Shown: positions 1-11,345, numbered from the stretch's first letter. The stretch is DNA of 64,000 nucleotides from Melitaea cinxia (GCF_905220565.1 NC_059423.1:2724001-2788000); one strand, 5' to 3'. Numbers and translations are program-made. Notes: generated by a model from the sequence alone, not told the origin.

Positions 1-125
1 CTTTTCGTCAAAGCCCAGGTTTCACATCCCTATGTAATGCAGGATAGGAAACAGGTATTGAAAGTCTTCTTCTTGATCTTCAACCCCAGTGCTTTTCATG
101 ATTTCTTTCAAGACCCAACACTTTT
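1..125 (-). mobile_element. RTE-type LINE fragment (reverse transcriptase C-terminal side)
   Basis: Read on the minus strand, the sequence next to the left edge contains codons for GCETWALTK, a motif found after the palm domain in RTE-class retrotransposon polymerases. Upstream codons contain stops, so this is a decayed piece that runs off the window edge. The right limit is approximate. Confidence 0.55.
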
Positions 126-185
126 TCCACCCAGTCGCGATCCTTTTTTATCTACTCACTTATAAATAATATGTATTGACACTGA

Positions 186-372
186 TCTGTGAGTTCTATG
201 ACTGTAGCACTGGTGGTTGCGGGTTCAATCCCCGCATGTGGCAGACATTTGTGTTGGCCATACAGATATTTACCATGGTCTGGGCGTTTGTGCTTCTGTA
301 TTGTATGTTTCCGGGCCCCCGACACAGGAGTAAAGCCTAGTGGGGGCGTGAGTGTGTGTCGTTCGTTATTAT
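186..372 (+). mobile_element. tRNA-derived SINE, family S1, truncated copy
   Basis: A B-box-like segment (ggttgcgggttcaatccccg) is followed by the body 'ttggccatacagat.ttt.cc.tggtctgggcgtttgtg', shared with the longer copies at about 8.22 and 30.76 kb. The 3' part diverges and is cut by the LINE insertion whose target duplication starts at 373. Small open frames here are accidental. Confidence 0.7.
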
Positions 373-388
373 TATCAATTTATTAGAA

Positions 389-776
389 TACTTCAGCCTA
401 TCGCAGTCCACTGCTGGACATAGGCCTCCCCAAGTTCGCGCCACACATCCCGGTCTTCCGCAATCCTCATCCAGCCTACACCGGCAATCTTACGTAGATC
501 TTCGGTCCAACGGGCCGGAGGACGTCCCACACTGCGTTTACCAAGACGCGGTCTCCACTCTAGGACCCGTCTACTCCAACGGCCATCGGTCCTGCGACAC
601 AGATGACCAGCCCACTGCCACTTCAACTTGCTAATTCTGTGGGCTATGTCGGTTACTTTCGTACTCTCGCGGATAGTCTCATTTCTAATCCTTTCTTTGA
701 GAGAGGCCCCAAGCATAGCCCGTTCCATTGCACGTTGAGCGACTTTAAACTTGTGGACCAGTCCGATATAATCGAA
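389..776 (-). mobile_element. 5'-truncated RTE-like LINE 3' end with 16 bp target-site duplication
   Basis: A 16 bp direct repeat (tatcaatttattagaa) at 373-388 and 777-792 brackets the element, as expected for target-primed reverse transcription. The minus strand carries an open frame of about 125 codons (393-782) with WQWAGHLCRRTDGRWS and GRPPARWTEDL, typical of the C-terminal tail of RTE-like ORF2. The 3' end has the phrase 'ggcctatgtccagcagtggactg', repeated at many places in this window. No polymerase motif remains, so the copy is dead. Confidence 0.85.
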
Positions 777-929
777 TATCAATTTATTAGAACATATATT
801 TATTAGTAAGTTATTGTTTTGATTATAAAGTTATAAACCGCAATATTACTTAGTTATTTATTCATATATAATGCGTGCTATTTGTTTGTACAGTCTCTAT
901 TCAGTAATTTCTTATAACAGTATTATTGA

Positions 930-1262
930 TATAGGGCAAGCAGGAAATATCCTGCTCAAAAGGGGATTGGGGATAGGGTCGGCAACGCGCTTGCGATGCT
1001 TCTGGTGTCGCCGGGGTTTATAAATAATAGTAAGTTCGCTTAAACCGGAAGTAAAATCATCATATCAAAAATTTCGCTCTAGCGGGTACATCGTTCCATA
1101 GCTTAATTGGCTAGAGCGCCGACACGATCAGTCGGAGACGCGGGTTCGAATCCCGCTGGAGCGGTCAATTTTTGATATGATATTCAAAAATGTTTAATAA
1201 TAGTAAGCATTAATCGCTTACCATCAGGTGTGCTTAATTGTCGACCTAGTCATGTAATAAAA
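930..1262 (+). mobile_element. SINE-like repeat, family S2, split by a younger SINE
   Basis: The ends match the family consensus seen at 41225-41510: 'gggca.agcaggaaat.tcctgctcaaaa' on the left, 'gggtcggcaacgcgcttgcgatgcttctgg' in the middle and 'aatcgcttaccatcaggtg' on the right. The copy is interrupted at 1035-1195 by an S3 SINE. The insertion order therefore shows that S2 is older than this S3 copy. Confidence 0.75.
1035..1195 (+). mobile_element. tRNA-cloverleaf SINE, family S3, with 12 bp target-site duplication
   Basis: The 12 bp direct repeat aataatagtaag (1023-1034 and 1196-1207) bounds a 161 bp insertion. Positions 1092-1163 fold as a full 72 nt tRNA cloverleaf: acceptor cgttcca/tggagcg with one G-T pair, D arm gctt/gagc, anticodon stem ccgac/gtcgg, T stem gcggg/cccgc with a ttcgaat loop. 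The base before the anticodon triplet is C rather than the near-invariant T, which argues against a working tRNA. A perfect 15 bp inverted repeat (1059-1073 with 1167-1181) flanks the cloverleaf. Other copies lie at 8967-9038 (core), about 17955-18165 (-) and 21590-21745. Confidence 0.85.
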
Positions 1263-1461
1263 CACGCACGTACTGCGATAAGCCTATACAAAACTAAATG
1301 CTGCTAACTATGTGTGTCTGCATTATTGATACTAAGACAGAATAATTAGTTCTGTTAATGTAAGCTGCAGTAGTGTAACAAGTAAACGATCAGTAATAAA
1401 ACTAAAAATCGGAATAACAAAAGCATGGGCACTTTAAGCCTGTGGACATAACTTTATATAT

Positions 1462-1481
1462 AAAAAAAAAAAAAAAAAAAA
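1462..1481 (+). repeat. Poly(A) tract
   Basis: An adenine run of about 20 bases sits between the S2/S3 insertion and the first importin exon. It may be the tail of an old retroposed copy, but no body was recognised. Confidence 0.6.
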
Positions 1482-1554
1482 ACTATGTGTATAGCTAAAA
1501 TACACAGTAATTATTCAATAATAAATAAACTTAATTGTGTAAAATATTTCACAG

Positions 1555-4500
1555 GGGGGCGCTATCCCTAAATTGGTGTCCCTCCTCGGCCGAGGGGGTG
1601 TGGTGGGGGAGCAGTGTGCCTGGGCCATCGGCAACATAGCTGGTGACGGGGCCATGCCCCGAGACACCGTGTTGAGCTACGGAGCCCTACCGGCACTGCT
1701 GCCTCTGCTGACGCCTAATACCGCTCCTAGCCAGCTTCGGACTGCTGCCTGGACTTACAGCAACCTTTGCCGGTGAGTATCTCTACAATAATAACAATGG
1801 ACGGGATAATTATATATTTTTTTTGGTATATACACACTTCTTCTTCTTTGAAGACTATGGCTCCATCAGCTTTACGCCGATGATTTTGCCAATGACAAGT
1901 GCTGGAAGTGGATTAAAGTCCAGAGACGGGGTCTGTTTTTGACAGTACAATCAATAGTGGGTTAAGCTGCGGTTAATTGAAAATATTTGAAATGATTATT
2001 TAATTTTATTTTTTGGTAAATTATAATTTTATGTCATTGATTCTAATAAACTTAGCTAAGACAGCACAAAAACAAGTTGGCGCTAAAGTTAGAAGGAAAC
2101 AAACATTAACCGGCCATGAAATGTTTTTGGGAAGCAAATTAATAATATAGTGATACAGTTAATTTCAGACAGTTAAAAAACATGGTATGTCAAAACTGTA
2201 CATTAAATATTTTTTTAAAAGAATACTTGGGGTGTGATCTACAATCGATACCGAAGCCAAAAATAGTTTTTTGGAACGAAGTTCCTTACGGCAGGCTTGA
2301 CATTTGGCTGCGCGACCGAACTGAAAAAATGTGATACTAAAACCATAAGAAAAATATATAACGGAAGTGACGTAATATCAGTCACACGACTGTATAATAT
2401 GTTTTGTATTTCTTCAACGCATTCTGTAACAACGTGTAATCTAACGACGCATATTTGAATTTTGTTATTATGTTAATAACCATGCTATAAGCTAGCTACA
2501 CACTATAAATAAAGACCTGTAGTATATTTAGTATCAGCATTGCACCCGTGCGAAGCCGGGACGGGTCGCTAGTACATAATACTTATACATTGTATATTCT
2601 AAATTATTGCAATGAAGTTTTTAAAATAAGTCAAACAATACAATAAATAATTGTATATGATTTTTAACCGACTTCCAAAAAAGAGGATTTATTCAATTCG
2701 ATTGTATTTTTTTTATGTCGACCCAGTCAAGTTCTGAGGTAACAACCTCTGGTCCGACTGGGTCGACCGATTTCGATGATTTTCTTTTTTAATCAAAAGG
2801 TTGGTGGTGCGTGTGATGTTTCCCATTTAAATTTAATTGAGATCTGACAAGTACTTTGCGAGTTATACCCATCTATTAATGCGTATTTACTAGACTACTT
2901 TTTCGTCGACCTACGTTGTACTATGTCGCACAACTTTTCACTGGGTGTACCGATTTTAGTGATAATTGTTTTAACCGTAAGCTGATACTTTTCTTGTAGT
3001 CCCGTTTAAATTTGATCGAGATCAGAGTGCCTAGTGGGAGGTTCGTTTAATCCGTCTCGCAATAACGGGCGTAAATCTTAACTTCTTCTTCTTTCATTCT
3101 TGATCCGTACAGCCAAAGAATGGAACTCTCTACCAGCGTCTGTGTTTTCAGAAAATTATAACCTGGGGATCTTTAAGTCGCGAGTGAATAGGTTACTTCT
3201 AGGTAAGCGTGCTCCATCTTAGACCGCATTTTCACTTATCATCAGGTGAAATAGTGGTCAAACGCAAGCCTATCATTGTATAAAAAAAAAAAAAAAACTT
3301 CATTTTGTATGGGAAATTCGGGATTGCAACCTAGTTCTCGCGTTTGCCGCTAGATGACTCTGTACCAATTGTATCGTATACTATTCTTTATCGTCTAGTA
3401 TGCACTGCTTAAATTCCCATGCAAAATAATCTTCACGTATAAACGCGTTTCTGTCATGTTTCTGTGAATAAAACTCGCTCTAGGCACTCTGATGACTACT
3501 TTTTAAGTTATCTTTGATAACGTGTATTTATTCAAACACTTTTTGTCTACTTACATTGTATAACTTCTCAATGTAATTGAAGTAGTTTTTTTTTTTCGTT
3601 TCGATGTTGTTGGTTTCTCAATTTTTTTTTAGTTTATCGAGCTCTCCATTCATAAATTGATTGTTATATATTGTTACAGAAATAAAAATCCGCTAGTGAA
3701 GTTTGAACAAGTCGCCCCAGCTTTGCCGTTCGTCTCGGAGCTACTCACTATTTCTGATCAAGATGTACTTGGTAAGATGAACTATATACATTATTATGTT
3801 TTTAGATAACATATTTTTTTTGGATATTATGTACAATCGAGGAGTGTATGGATAGGTTAGGGTTATTTTTTTATTTTTTTGTATAACGAAACTGTCGTTA
3901 AACGTTGTACTTCTTAAGTTAGATAGGTTAGGGTTCTTGTACTTCTTTACTGTCCAGGTGTAGCGGCTTACCGGGCACAACATCTTGGCACCCTGAAGAC
4001 ACTTCCGGAGATCTTCAAGAAGCCAAAAAAGCTTCTGAAGTTTCTGGAGGAGCTTGGGTGGCAAGAGTGAACCGAATCACTCCCACACACGCAAAATAGG
4101 CGCAAAGTCATCGAGTTGCGGAAACCAGCCCGTGTTAACCATACCATAATAATAATAATAATAAAAAATACTCTTTATTGTACACCACAAAGAAATATTA
4201 CAAAAAAGTGATACATGAAAAGAAAGATGTACAAAGGCGGTCTTATCGCTAAGAGCGATTTCTTCCAGACAACCTTTGGGCATAGGACATAGTGAAGAAA
4301 AAGAGAAGCGGGAGGGAAGTGTACAAACAGTTGATAAAGAATTGGCGTATAGATAACAAGCAGTATGATATTAACAGAAGTAAATATACATATACACATA
4401 CATATACACACAATATACATAAACATACATATATACGAATAAATATATACATATATACTACATAAACAAATACTACATAATATATATATTTATGAAGCTG

Positions 4501-7500
4501 ATAATGATATTTATGAGGTATTTAGTGACAAAAAATGCGCCTTTAGATATTTTTTAAAACAAGCAAGAGATTGAGCTTTTCGTATAGAGACAGGAAGAGA
4601 GTTCCAAAGTTGTACAGCTTTAACAGAAAAGGAGTTAGAATAAAAGGAAGTAGTATGAGAAGGAGTTTTGAGTGTTAAGGTTGAAGATGACCTGAGGGAA
4701 CGTTCATGAGTGTCACAGAGAAACTCAAAGCGATTTTTTAGATAAAGCGGTGTATCTGGATGGAAAAGTACACAATATAGTAAAGAAAGGATGTGAGTAT
4801 TCCTGCGAAAGCGGATAGGGAGCCACTTGAGTTGATTGCGAAAATCGGAGACATGGTCATATTTGCGAAGACCAAATATGAACCGTATGCAGAGATACCA
4901 TACCATAGGTTAGGGTTAAATTACACTCCTCGATTGTACATAATTACCTTTTTTTGCGTCTATCAATCACCTGACAGACGTGAAAGTAAAAGCCAAATAA
5001 TTCGTCTTAACTAATGCTTCTATGCGTCTGATTTCTGTATATAATTTAGAAATGGGTAGTATGTATGATTTAATATTATGGTTGTTTTTTTTTTATTTTA
5101 TTTACTAAGTATTTAATATTTATTCCACAGCGGACACATGCTGGGCCCTCTCTTATTTGACCGATGGTCCGAATGAACGCATAGAGGAAGTACAAAACAC
5201 AACGAATCTATTACCTCGGCTCATAATGCTGTTACAACACAAGTCTCCGGCCGTTCGGACACCAGCTCTGAGAGCTATTGGGAATATGCTTACTGGGTCT
5301 GATGTACAGGTTAGATCTATAATGATATCGTTAATCAATTGAAATAATGAAAAAATTATTAATCTTTAAATTCGTATTGGGTTGTCCATTAATAACGTGT
5401 TTTTAACAACTTTTTTATCCCCTACCCCCTTTGTTATATTTGGTGGGGCTAACTAAAAGAAATCACATGTATTTTTATTGTGCAAAGTATATTAAATACA
5501 ACTTAAATACATGTATAATCAGATTAAACTTTGAAAAATTAAGCATTATTTTACATATTTCTAGGCGCATCAATGTTGTTGGTTGTATATATTTTTTTTT
5601 TCGTTTATAAATAGCGTATTCAACGAAAAATAAAAACGTGATTTATCAATGTCATTTCCCCGTTCCTAGTGATATTTTTTTCCACCCCCCAACCTAATGG
5701 ACAACCTCTATGGCATAGTGTATGGCTTTTGGCATGGGGGTCTGAAGAAATGTGACTTCGGTTCATAAATTAATTATTTATTTTTTATTTTATTTATTAG
5801 GTTAGCCAACAGTTGTTTACACTGATTCACAGACATTTAACATTTAAATATAATTAATACATAGCACAAGTGCAACAACCACTTATAGGCTAACACCACA
5901 TGCAAAAATCACCGTTGCACTTAGTGAAAGATAGATTATGGTTGCATTAGATAACACAATAACCCAGCAATAATCACTTAATATCAGATAAAGTTTGGGA
6001 ATTACATAAAAACACATCATAATGTCATCATTACTTACAATATAAAAATTTCACAAGTGATAGAAAAATTGATTCATAGTACATTAGAGACACAAGTATT
6101 CACGTTTCACAATTTACAGAAGCATAATAAATAATTTAAAAGGAAGAAAAAAGAAAAAAATAAGTCACATACTAAATTCACACTTAATGAAAATAATCTT
6201 AACTTGGTGGGTAGAATGTAAGCAGCAGTGATCGACAGTGTATATAATATGTTGCGGACAAAACATGCATTAAAAATAACTGCATGTGGCATGGCCACAG
6301 AAATCCAAATAATAAGACTGACTCATTATTTAGACTTCTGCGGGCATGACACTTCAGAATAGCACAGTGATACGTAAATATAACCTATTTCCCCTGTTCT
6401 GCTTTTAGTTCTTAATATGTAACTCATTTATTTATTTACTCATCTCAAATTCATTAATATATATCCAATAACGTATAATTAAGAATGAAATCACTTTGGT
6501 TTAAAACAAATAAAATAATAAAACAAAATAAAAATAATAATTAAAAATGAAATCAAATAAAAAAAAATAAATTAAATCAAATTTAAAATTCATCATTGCA
6601 TGCATGTTTATACGTTAAAAAATGGAAAAAAAATATTAAAAAATTATAAATCTATAAATTGGGTCTTAAATACTGCAATACAACTCTATAGAACATTCCG
6701 TACGAGTCAAAGTTGATATCAACCATATCACTGCAAGAGTTTAAAATTTTACCACGCCGGCACACCGGCGAATTTGAACCCAATACCGTTTTTCGCAGAG
6801 GAGGGCAGAGAGGAGTTATGGTACTGCGAGGGATCCTCGATGGAGCGTAAAATCGGAAAAGACTTAGCAAACATCCACTATCTATCATTCCTCTTATTAA
6901 TTTATAAAGAAAAAGCAAATCAATCAAATCGCTACGCAGTGCCAAAGAGTCAATATTAAAATATTTCAGTTGAGATTCGTATGATCGCAACTGACTGGTC
7001 TTCTGCTCGGTATAAGCAAGATGCCAGAGAAAACGTTTCTGTACACGTTCAAGTTTTAAGCAGTGCGTTGCATAATGTGGTCTCCAAACCACACTGCAAT
7101 ATTCTAAAATACTTATTAATTAAATAAAATATAATTATTAATTAATTTCATAAATTGATAGTTCTTAAATGTTTTATGATGCTGGAACGTCATTTTCACA
7201 TACTTAGAAGTCTATATATTATCATACAAATATATATTTATTTAAAGTAACATATAATTTCGAAACGAAAAAAAAATCCGAGATATGTCGCTGAAAAAGG
7301 GGGTTAGGAAGATCTAAAATGGCTAAATTTTGTGGGACGCATTTCATGGATGTTCTCTTAACTAATAAATATTTATCGTGTGTGTAATATACCTAGTAAC
7401 TTATATAATAATTATAATAATTTGAATTATCTGAAAGAAATGACTATAAATCCATAAGTCAGCACATTGTACTTCATGTAATTATCTTAACATATATTTA

Positions 7501-9248
7501 ATGTGTTACATTGTTCAATAAAGTATAAATAAATTATAATTTCAGACTGATCGTTGCTTAGACGCTGGTTGTTTAGACCACCTAACAACACTGTTACACT
7601 GCGGCAAGCCGTCGTTGGTGAAGGAAGCAGCTTGGGCCGTCAGTAACGTACTAGCAGGGACGCAGCAACAAATACAACAAGCCATTGATAAGGGGATGTT
7701 GACTCACCTCGTACACGTGTTGTCTTCTGATGATGTCAAGTAAGTATTGTTGTCTTGAAACGGTAAAGTTTTATATAATATTAATTTCACGGTTTGGGGC
7801 CGTTGAAGTATTAATGCAAATTTTGGAGATTTTGGAGCCACTCTTATATAACGCGCCGTAACTTTTTTTGTAAACAATACCAAATAATAAATATCTGTTC
7901 TAATATTGCATGGAAATCAAACCTCTGCCAATTGGCATGAATAGATCTTTTACCTCATTTACAACCCTAATCTATCAAATTTACTAAAATAAAACTGAAA
8001 TCAACAGATGTCAAAAGGAAGCAGCATGGGCGATCACAAACTTATGTCTGGGAGGTACACCGAATCAGCTCGATGCTCTAATTACCGCTGGATTTTTGGA
8101 GCCCTACTGTGCTATCATGGGTTCTCCCGACCAAAGGGCTGTTACAGTTGTCTTGGATGGATTAACGCATCTGTTGCAAGTGAGTTTGATTATTTTCTTA
8201 TAAATAAATATTGTTTAAAACACATTGGCGCAAGGGTCACAGAACTGGTTTGTGGCTGCTGCGCTGGCGGTTGCGGGTTCGATCCCCGCACATGACAAAT
8301 ATTTTTATTGGCCTAAGAGATGTTTGCCTTGGTCTGGGTGTTTGTCCAGTCCTTATCGGTCTCCCCACCGTGCCTCGGAGAGCACGTTAAACCGTCGGTG
8401 CTGATTGTTATCATGTATATCTGATAGCGACTATTACTCATAGTAGGGAATATATTCGCCAACCCGCAACGTGCTAGATTAAGTTCTGGTACTTCGCCTA
8501 CATGGGCTAGCAGCGCCATCTCTTATGATAGAGTAGGTTTTTTTTATTCTTTATTTAAGTAGGTTTAGTCTATAACATGGTCTATAACATGGTCTATAAG
8601 GGCTACGCCACTCCATCAGACATTACAAGAAAATTTTATTTTATTTTATGGATATTGATATTTAATGAGTACTACAATACTTTCAACAATTTATTAATTT
8701 TTATTTTGTACTGAATTAGACAATTTTTTTTGCGTCTCCACTACAATGCTTAAAGTTTTGTTTAGCTGCCGAGTACTCAATATATGTGTTTTTTATAGGC
8801 TGCAGTTAAGTTTGGCCAAGTTGAACCATTGTGTATAAAGTTGGAAGAAATTGGTGCTTTGGATAGGATCGAGGCGTTACAGGAACATGAAAATGAACAG
8901 GTATGGATTGTATTACATAATTGGAAATAATAATGATTGCTCATAATGGAAAAAAAGCGCGTACATCGTTCCATAGCTTAATTGGCTAGAGCGCCGTCAC
9001 GGTCAGTTGGAGACGCAGGTTCGATCCCTGCTGGAACGGTGAATTTTTGATAGGATATTCAAAAACTGTGTAATAACTTTGAGCTTGGTATTAATAAAAA
9101 AAATGACATGTTACAGATATACAAGAAAGCGCTCCACATACTCGATACCTATTTCATGGACCAAGATGATAAAAACACTCAGCCACAGGAAGCCACGGAT
9201 ATGTATCAATTTGGTGCTATCGAAGCTGAAGGAAATATTAACTTCTAA
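1555..9248 (+). CDS. Importin subunit alpha (Pendulin/KPNA2 type), 3' seven exons
   Basis: Nuclear import adaptor: its armadillo repeats bind classical nuclear localisation signals and deliver cargo to importin beta. Exons by splice signals and phase: 1555-1772, 3680-3771, 5131-5309, 7546-7739, 8008-8179, 8799-8900, 9117-9248 (stop). The phases join without conflict into 362 codons, against about 520-530 for the family, so the importin-beta-binding domain and first armadillo repeats lie left of the window. Visible family landmarks are WTYSNLCRNKNP, ADTCWALSYLTDGPNERI, PALRAIGNMLTGSD, KEAAWAVSNV, KEAAWAITNLCLGG and the end EALQEHENEQIYKKAL. The regular W..SN and GN positions are the ligand-binding array. 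The C-terminus ends in NINF, resembling the short KPNA2 tail. Introns hold SINEs, LINE fragments and a terminal-inverted-repeat element. Which alpha paralogue it is rests on general resemblance only. Confidence 0.93.
2273..2402 (+). repeat. Dispersed repeat family S4
   Basis: This segment ('ccttacggcaggcttgac' through 'ggaagtgacgtaatatcag') recurs nearly unchanged at about 34820-34952 (+) and 46240-46350 (-). It has no coding capacity. A terminal phrase ending 'cgggtcgctagta' lies nearby at 2545-2574 and may be the end of another element. The class is not established. Confidence 0.6.
2667..3075 (+). repeat. Dispersed AT-rich repeat family S6
   Basis: It starts 'accgacttccaaaaaa' and runs through 'ttaaatttaattgagatctgacaagta' and 'cgtcgacctacgttgta'. 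Related copies, more or less complete, are at about 19683-19890, 39170-39420 and 43325-43420 (+), and at 44208-44440, 47160-47345 and 59190-59285 (-). It is non-coding, and short open frames inside it are chance. Confidence 0.6.
3080..3296 (+). mobile_element. LINE ORF2 C-terminus with poly(A) tail
   Basis: Codons from about 3109 to 3221 read AKEWNSLPASVFSENYNLG and then a tail ending LLLGKRAPS before a TAG stop, the typical end of CR1/Jockey-like ORF2 proteins. An A-run at about 3282-3296 is the 3' tail. No polymerase part is present, so this is a strongly 5'-truncated copy inside an importin intron. Confidence 0.7.
3826..4944. mobile_element. Terminal-inverted-repeat element (1.1 kb) with nested LINE
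   Basis: A perfect 23 bp inverted repeat (core tgtacaatcgaggagtgta) forms the two ends at 3826-3848 and 4922-4944. Inside lie three direct copies of ataggttagggtt (3852, 3923, 4905) and a LINE fragment (4149-4896) inserted later. No transposase was recognised in the remaining ~370 bp. It is most likely a non-autonomous DNA transposon in an importin intron. A chance or host inverted repeat is less likely at 23 perfect bases. Confidence 0.6.
4149..4896 (-). mobile_element. 5'-truncated LINE (CR1/Jockey-like) with 11 bp target-site duplication
   Basis: The direct repeat accataccata (4138-4148 and 4897-4907) bounds it. The minus strand has an open frame (4511-4906) ending with LWNSLPVSIRKAQSLACFKKY, a LINE ORF2 C-terminus. 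The 3' end is a TTA/TTG-type microsatellite (taa)n at 4149-4167. Its 3' UTR shares 'agatgtacaaaggcg.tctt' and 'gcgatttcttccaga' with the copy at about 26095-26500. A CA/TA-rich microsatellite lies at about 4380-4490. Confidence 0.8.
5381..5705. mobile_element. Small inverted-repeat element (MITE-like), 325 bp
   Basis: The perfect 11 bp inverted repeat gttgtccatta / taatggacaac at 5381-5391 and 5695-5705 flanks a non-coding AT-rich interior with short C-runs near both ends. Size and structure suit a miniature inverted-repeat transposable element. The target duplication is unclear. Confidence 0.5.
5772..7146 (-). mobile_element. 5'-truncated LINE with 10 bp target-site duplication
   Basis: The direct repeat ttcataaatt (5762-5771 and 7147-7156) bounds it. 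The minus-strand open frame 6652-7092 begins VWRPHYATHCLKLERVQKRF and continues through APSRIPRST, the region after the palm in Jockey/CR1-like ORF2. The remaining ~900 bp is an AT-rich 3' UTR. It has no endonuclease or catalytic motif. Confidence 0.75.
8222..8535 (+). mobile_element. tRNA-derived SINE, family S1
   Basis: It has a tRNA-like head with A box (ttggcgcaagggt) and B box (ggttcgatcccc), then 'ccttggtctgggtgtttgt', 'ctccccaccgtgcctcggag' and 'actcatagtaggga'. The same order is present in the best copy at 30755-31092. It sits in the importin intron after exon 5 of this window. Confidence 0.8.
8955..9068 (+). mobile_element. tRNA-cloverleaf SINE, family S3, short copy
   Basis: The cloverleaf core is at 8967-9038 with acceptor halves cgttcca/tggaacg. 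The 5' flank with the left arm of the inverted repeat is missing, while the right side 'aatttttgataggatattcaaaaa' is kept in part. It lies in the last importin intron, about 50 bp before the final exon. Confidence 0.75.
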
Positions 9249-9320
9249 TATCTAATTAATATTTCGTTAAAGACTGGTTACTTTTAATTTTATGCTAGCT
9301 AATTTTTATAGAAAAAAATC

Positions 9321-9326
9321 AATAAA
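9321..9326 (+). terminator. Polyadenylation signal of importin alpha
   Basis: AATAAA lies 73 bp after the importin stop codon and is followed by a second overlapping AATAAA. Confidence 0.7.
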
Positions 9327-11340
9327 TAAATAACTTTAGATCTTGTTAGGGAGATGATAGCTGGATAAGATGAAAATATTACATATAACAAAGGAAATTC
9401 ATTAATTCTAAACCTTTAATTATATTGAAAATAATGTTAGGGTCATATTTGTAGTAAAACTGTATTTTTTTAACCAATTTGTCAAATGTGTTGCCCGAAA
9501 TAGTCTAATTTGTTAATCCGGCTATATTCTTAATTCGTAAAGTGCCCTTGATATTTACTAAACAAAATTTTCCTTGTATATTTATAAGCAAAAATATTTT
9601 TTAATCATAATTTTTATTGATATTAAAATGAAAGTTCAATATACAAAAAAAGTTAGGCTGTCATCGCACAACAAAATATTTTATCAATTTTTAAATAATA
9701 ACTAATAATAGTGAGCTGGTCTCAATGTTATTGTGGTTTTGTGATGATTTTAATTAATAAATAATTTTCTTTTCATTTGGTTTATTATTAATTATTTTGC
9801 CCATGAAATTATAATGTGCTTTGTGGAGCCTAGGTCCCTAGAAGATCCCTAGGGCTCCATTCAGAGCTCCCATTTTTCCTCTGCGGCTGATATCTTTAAT
9901 ATCCGCCATTTCTATTGGTCACAACGGGCAGGTGAAATATAAATAAACCTGTTATTACTTGGGTATGTATGAAATCGGGATTTAATCAAAGATAATGACA
10001 TCCCTTGTTAAGACATTTGGACCAACAACATTTGCTAAGACCTGACCTCTCATAATATATTAATCTATGTATGTAACATATAATAAAATTGTAGAGGTCG
10101 AATTTCTGTACAATGAAAAAAAAAAACTGCAAAAAACCAAGTTATGTAAGAAGTGAAATAGAACTAATTTAATTTTTTTTTTAATTTTTTTTCTGTCTGT
10201 CTGTACGGGCTAATCTCCGAAACGACGACAGATTTAAATTAAATTTTATATGGTGGTAGGTTATATCTCTGGTCAACACATAGGATACTTTTGATCCTGA
10301 AAAATTAAAGAGTTCCCGTGTGATAGTTAAAAAAACTTTAATTATACATTGATATTTCTGGTATCATCATACAATAAAACAATTTATACATTAAAAAGAC
10401 GAGATTCCGCGAAAAAGTAAAACCTTATAAAAACAGTGTATCAAGGCGTATTTTATTATTATATTAAACTAGCTGACCTGGCGAACTTCGTATCGCCTAA
10501 CACAAAATTTATCGTATGGTATTAAAGTTCAAATTGACTTTTAAGTATTATCACAAATCTTTTGTATGGGAGTATGGAAAAGTGTTGTTTTTAGACTTTT
10601 TCAGGAAATTAAAAAATTTTTTTTTTTAAGAATTTTTCTCTCCGTAAGAACCGTCTTCGTACTTCAAGGAATATTTTTAAAAAAGAATTAGCGAAATCGG
10701 TCCAACCGTTCTCGAGTTTTGCGCTTAGCAACACATTCAGCGACTCATTTTTATATTATAGATAAACTAGATGGCGCTGACAGTATTCTACATCAAAAAA
10801 AAAAGATTTTGTGTAAGGGTTGTCTTGGTTATCTGTTCATGACAAAAAGAAAACTCAAGGGCAGACGCTGCGTGTTGCAGGTGTGGACTTCAGAGTCAGC
10901 TGTTTCTCGCACGGCTAGCTCTATATTGCTCTGTCCCGAAGTCAGTCAACCAATCTATTTGTTCATGTTCCATTAAAGTAATCATCTTTATTAAGGTATT
11001 GCACAGCAGAAACTTGTCCAAAATATGGAACGGCCTGATTGGGAAAGTTACTCGGTGTTTCTGTGGTGTGTAGGTAGCCCAAGTTCCTACAATTCTCAAT
11101 GCTCCTGGTGTTGCAGGCATGTAATGGATACGGTGTCCACTTATATTGGGCAGACTGTGACTATGTGTGTGATGTGTGACGCTTGGTAGCTTTTGTACTA
11201 TGTAAAAAAAACATTTTATGTTTAACAATGTTTTTTAATTAAACTTAGTATTTAAAACAATGTTCTAAATATTATTTTTTTTTAATAAAAATATTTTTTG
11301 TGATATTACACAAGAAATAAAACAAATACAATACACAACT
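9327..11340. other. Intergenic region with degenerate repeats
   Basis: No gene was recognised between importin alpha (+) and SEM1 (-), which converge here. About 10474-10760 is a repeat whose end ('actagctgacctggcgaacttcgta') recurs at 43826, 49710 (-) and 55350. About 10995-11160 is a degraded S2 copy. About 10190-10330 has a repeat-like stretch with 'gtctgtctgtacgggctaat'. Confidence 0.5.
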
Positions 11341-11345
11341 CTTAA

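Noticed and set aside
1092..1163. Genuine tRNA gene(s) at the cloverleaf cores (also 8967, 18038, 21646)
   Set aside because: They are repeated with shared non-tRNA flanks, one has a clear SINE-type target duplication, and position 33 is C instead of T.
4380..4490. CRISPR-like regular repeats
   Set aside because: Simple CATA/TATA microsatellite in a eukaryotic LINE 3' region; similar tracts lie at 26380 and 56630.
3852..4917. Telomeric repeat array from the 'ggttagggtt' copies
   Set aside because: Only three isolated short copies, not a tandem TTAGG array; they belong to the inverted-repeat element.
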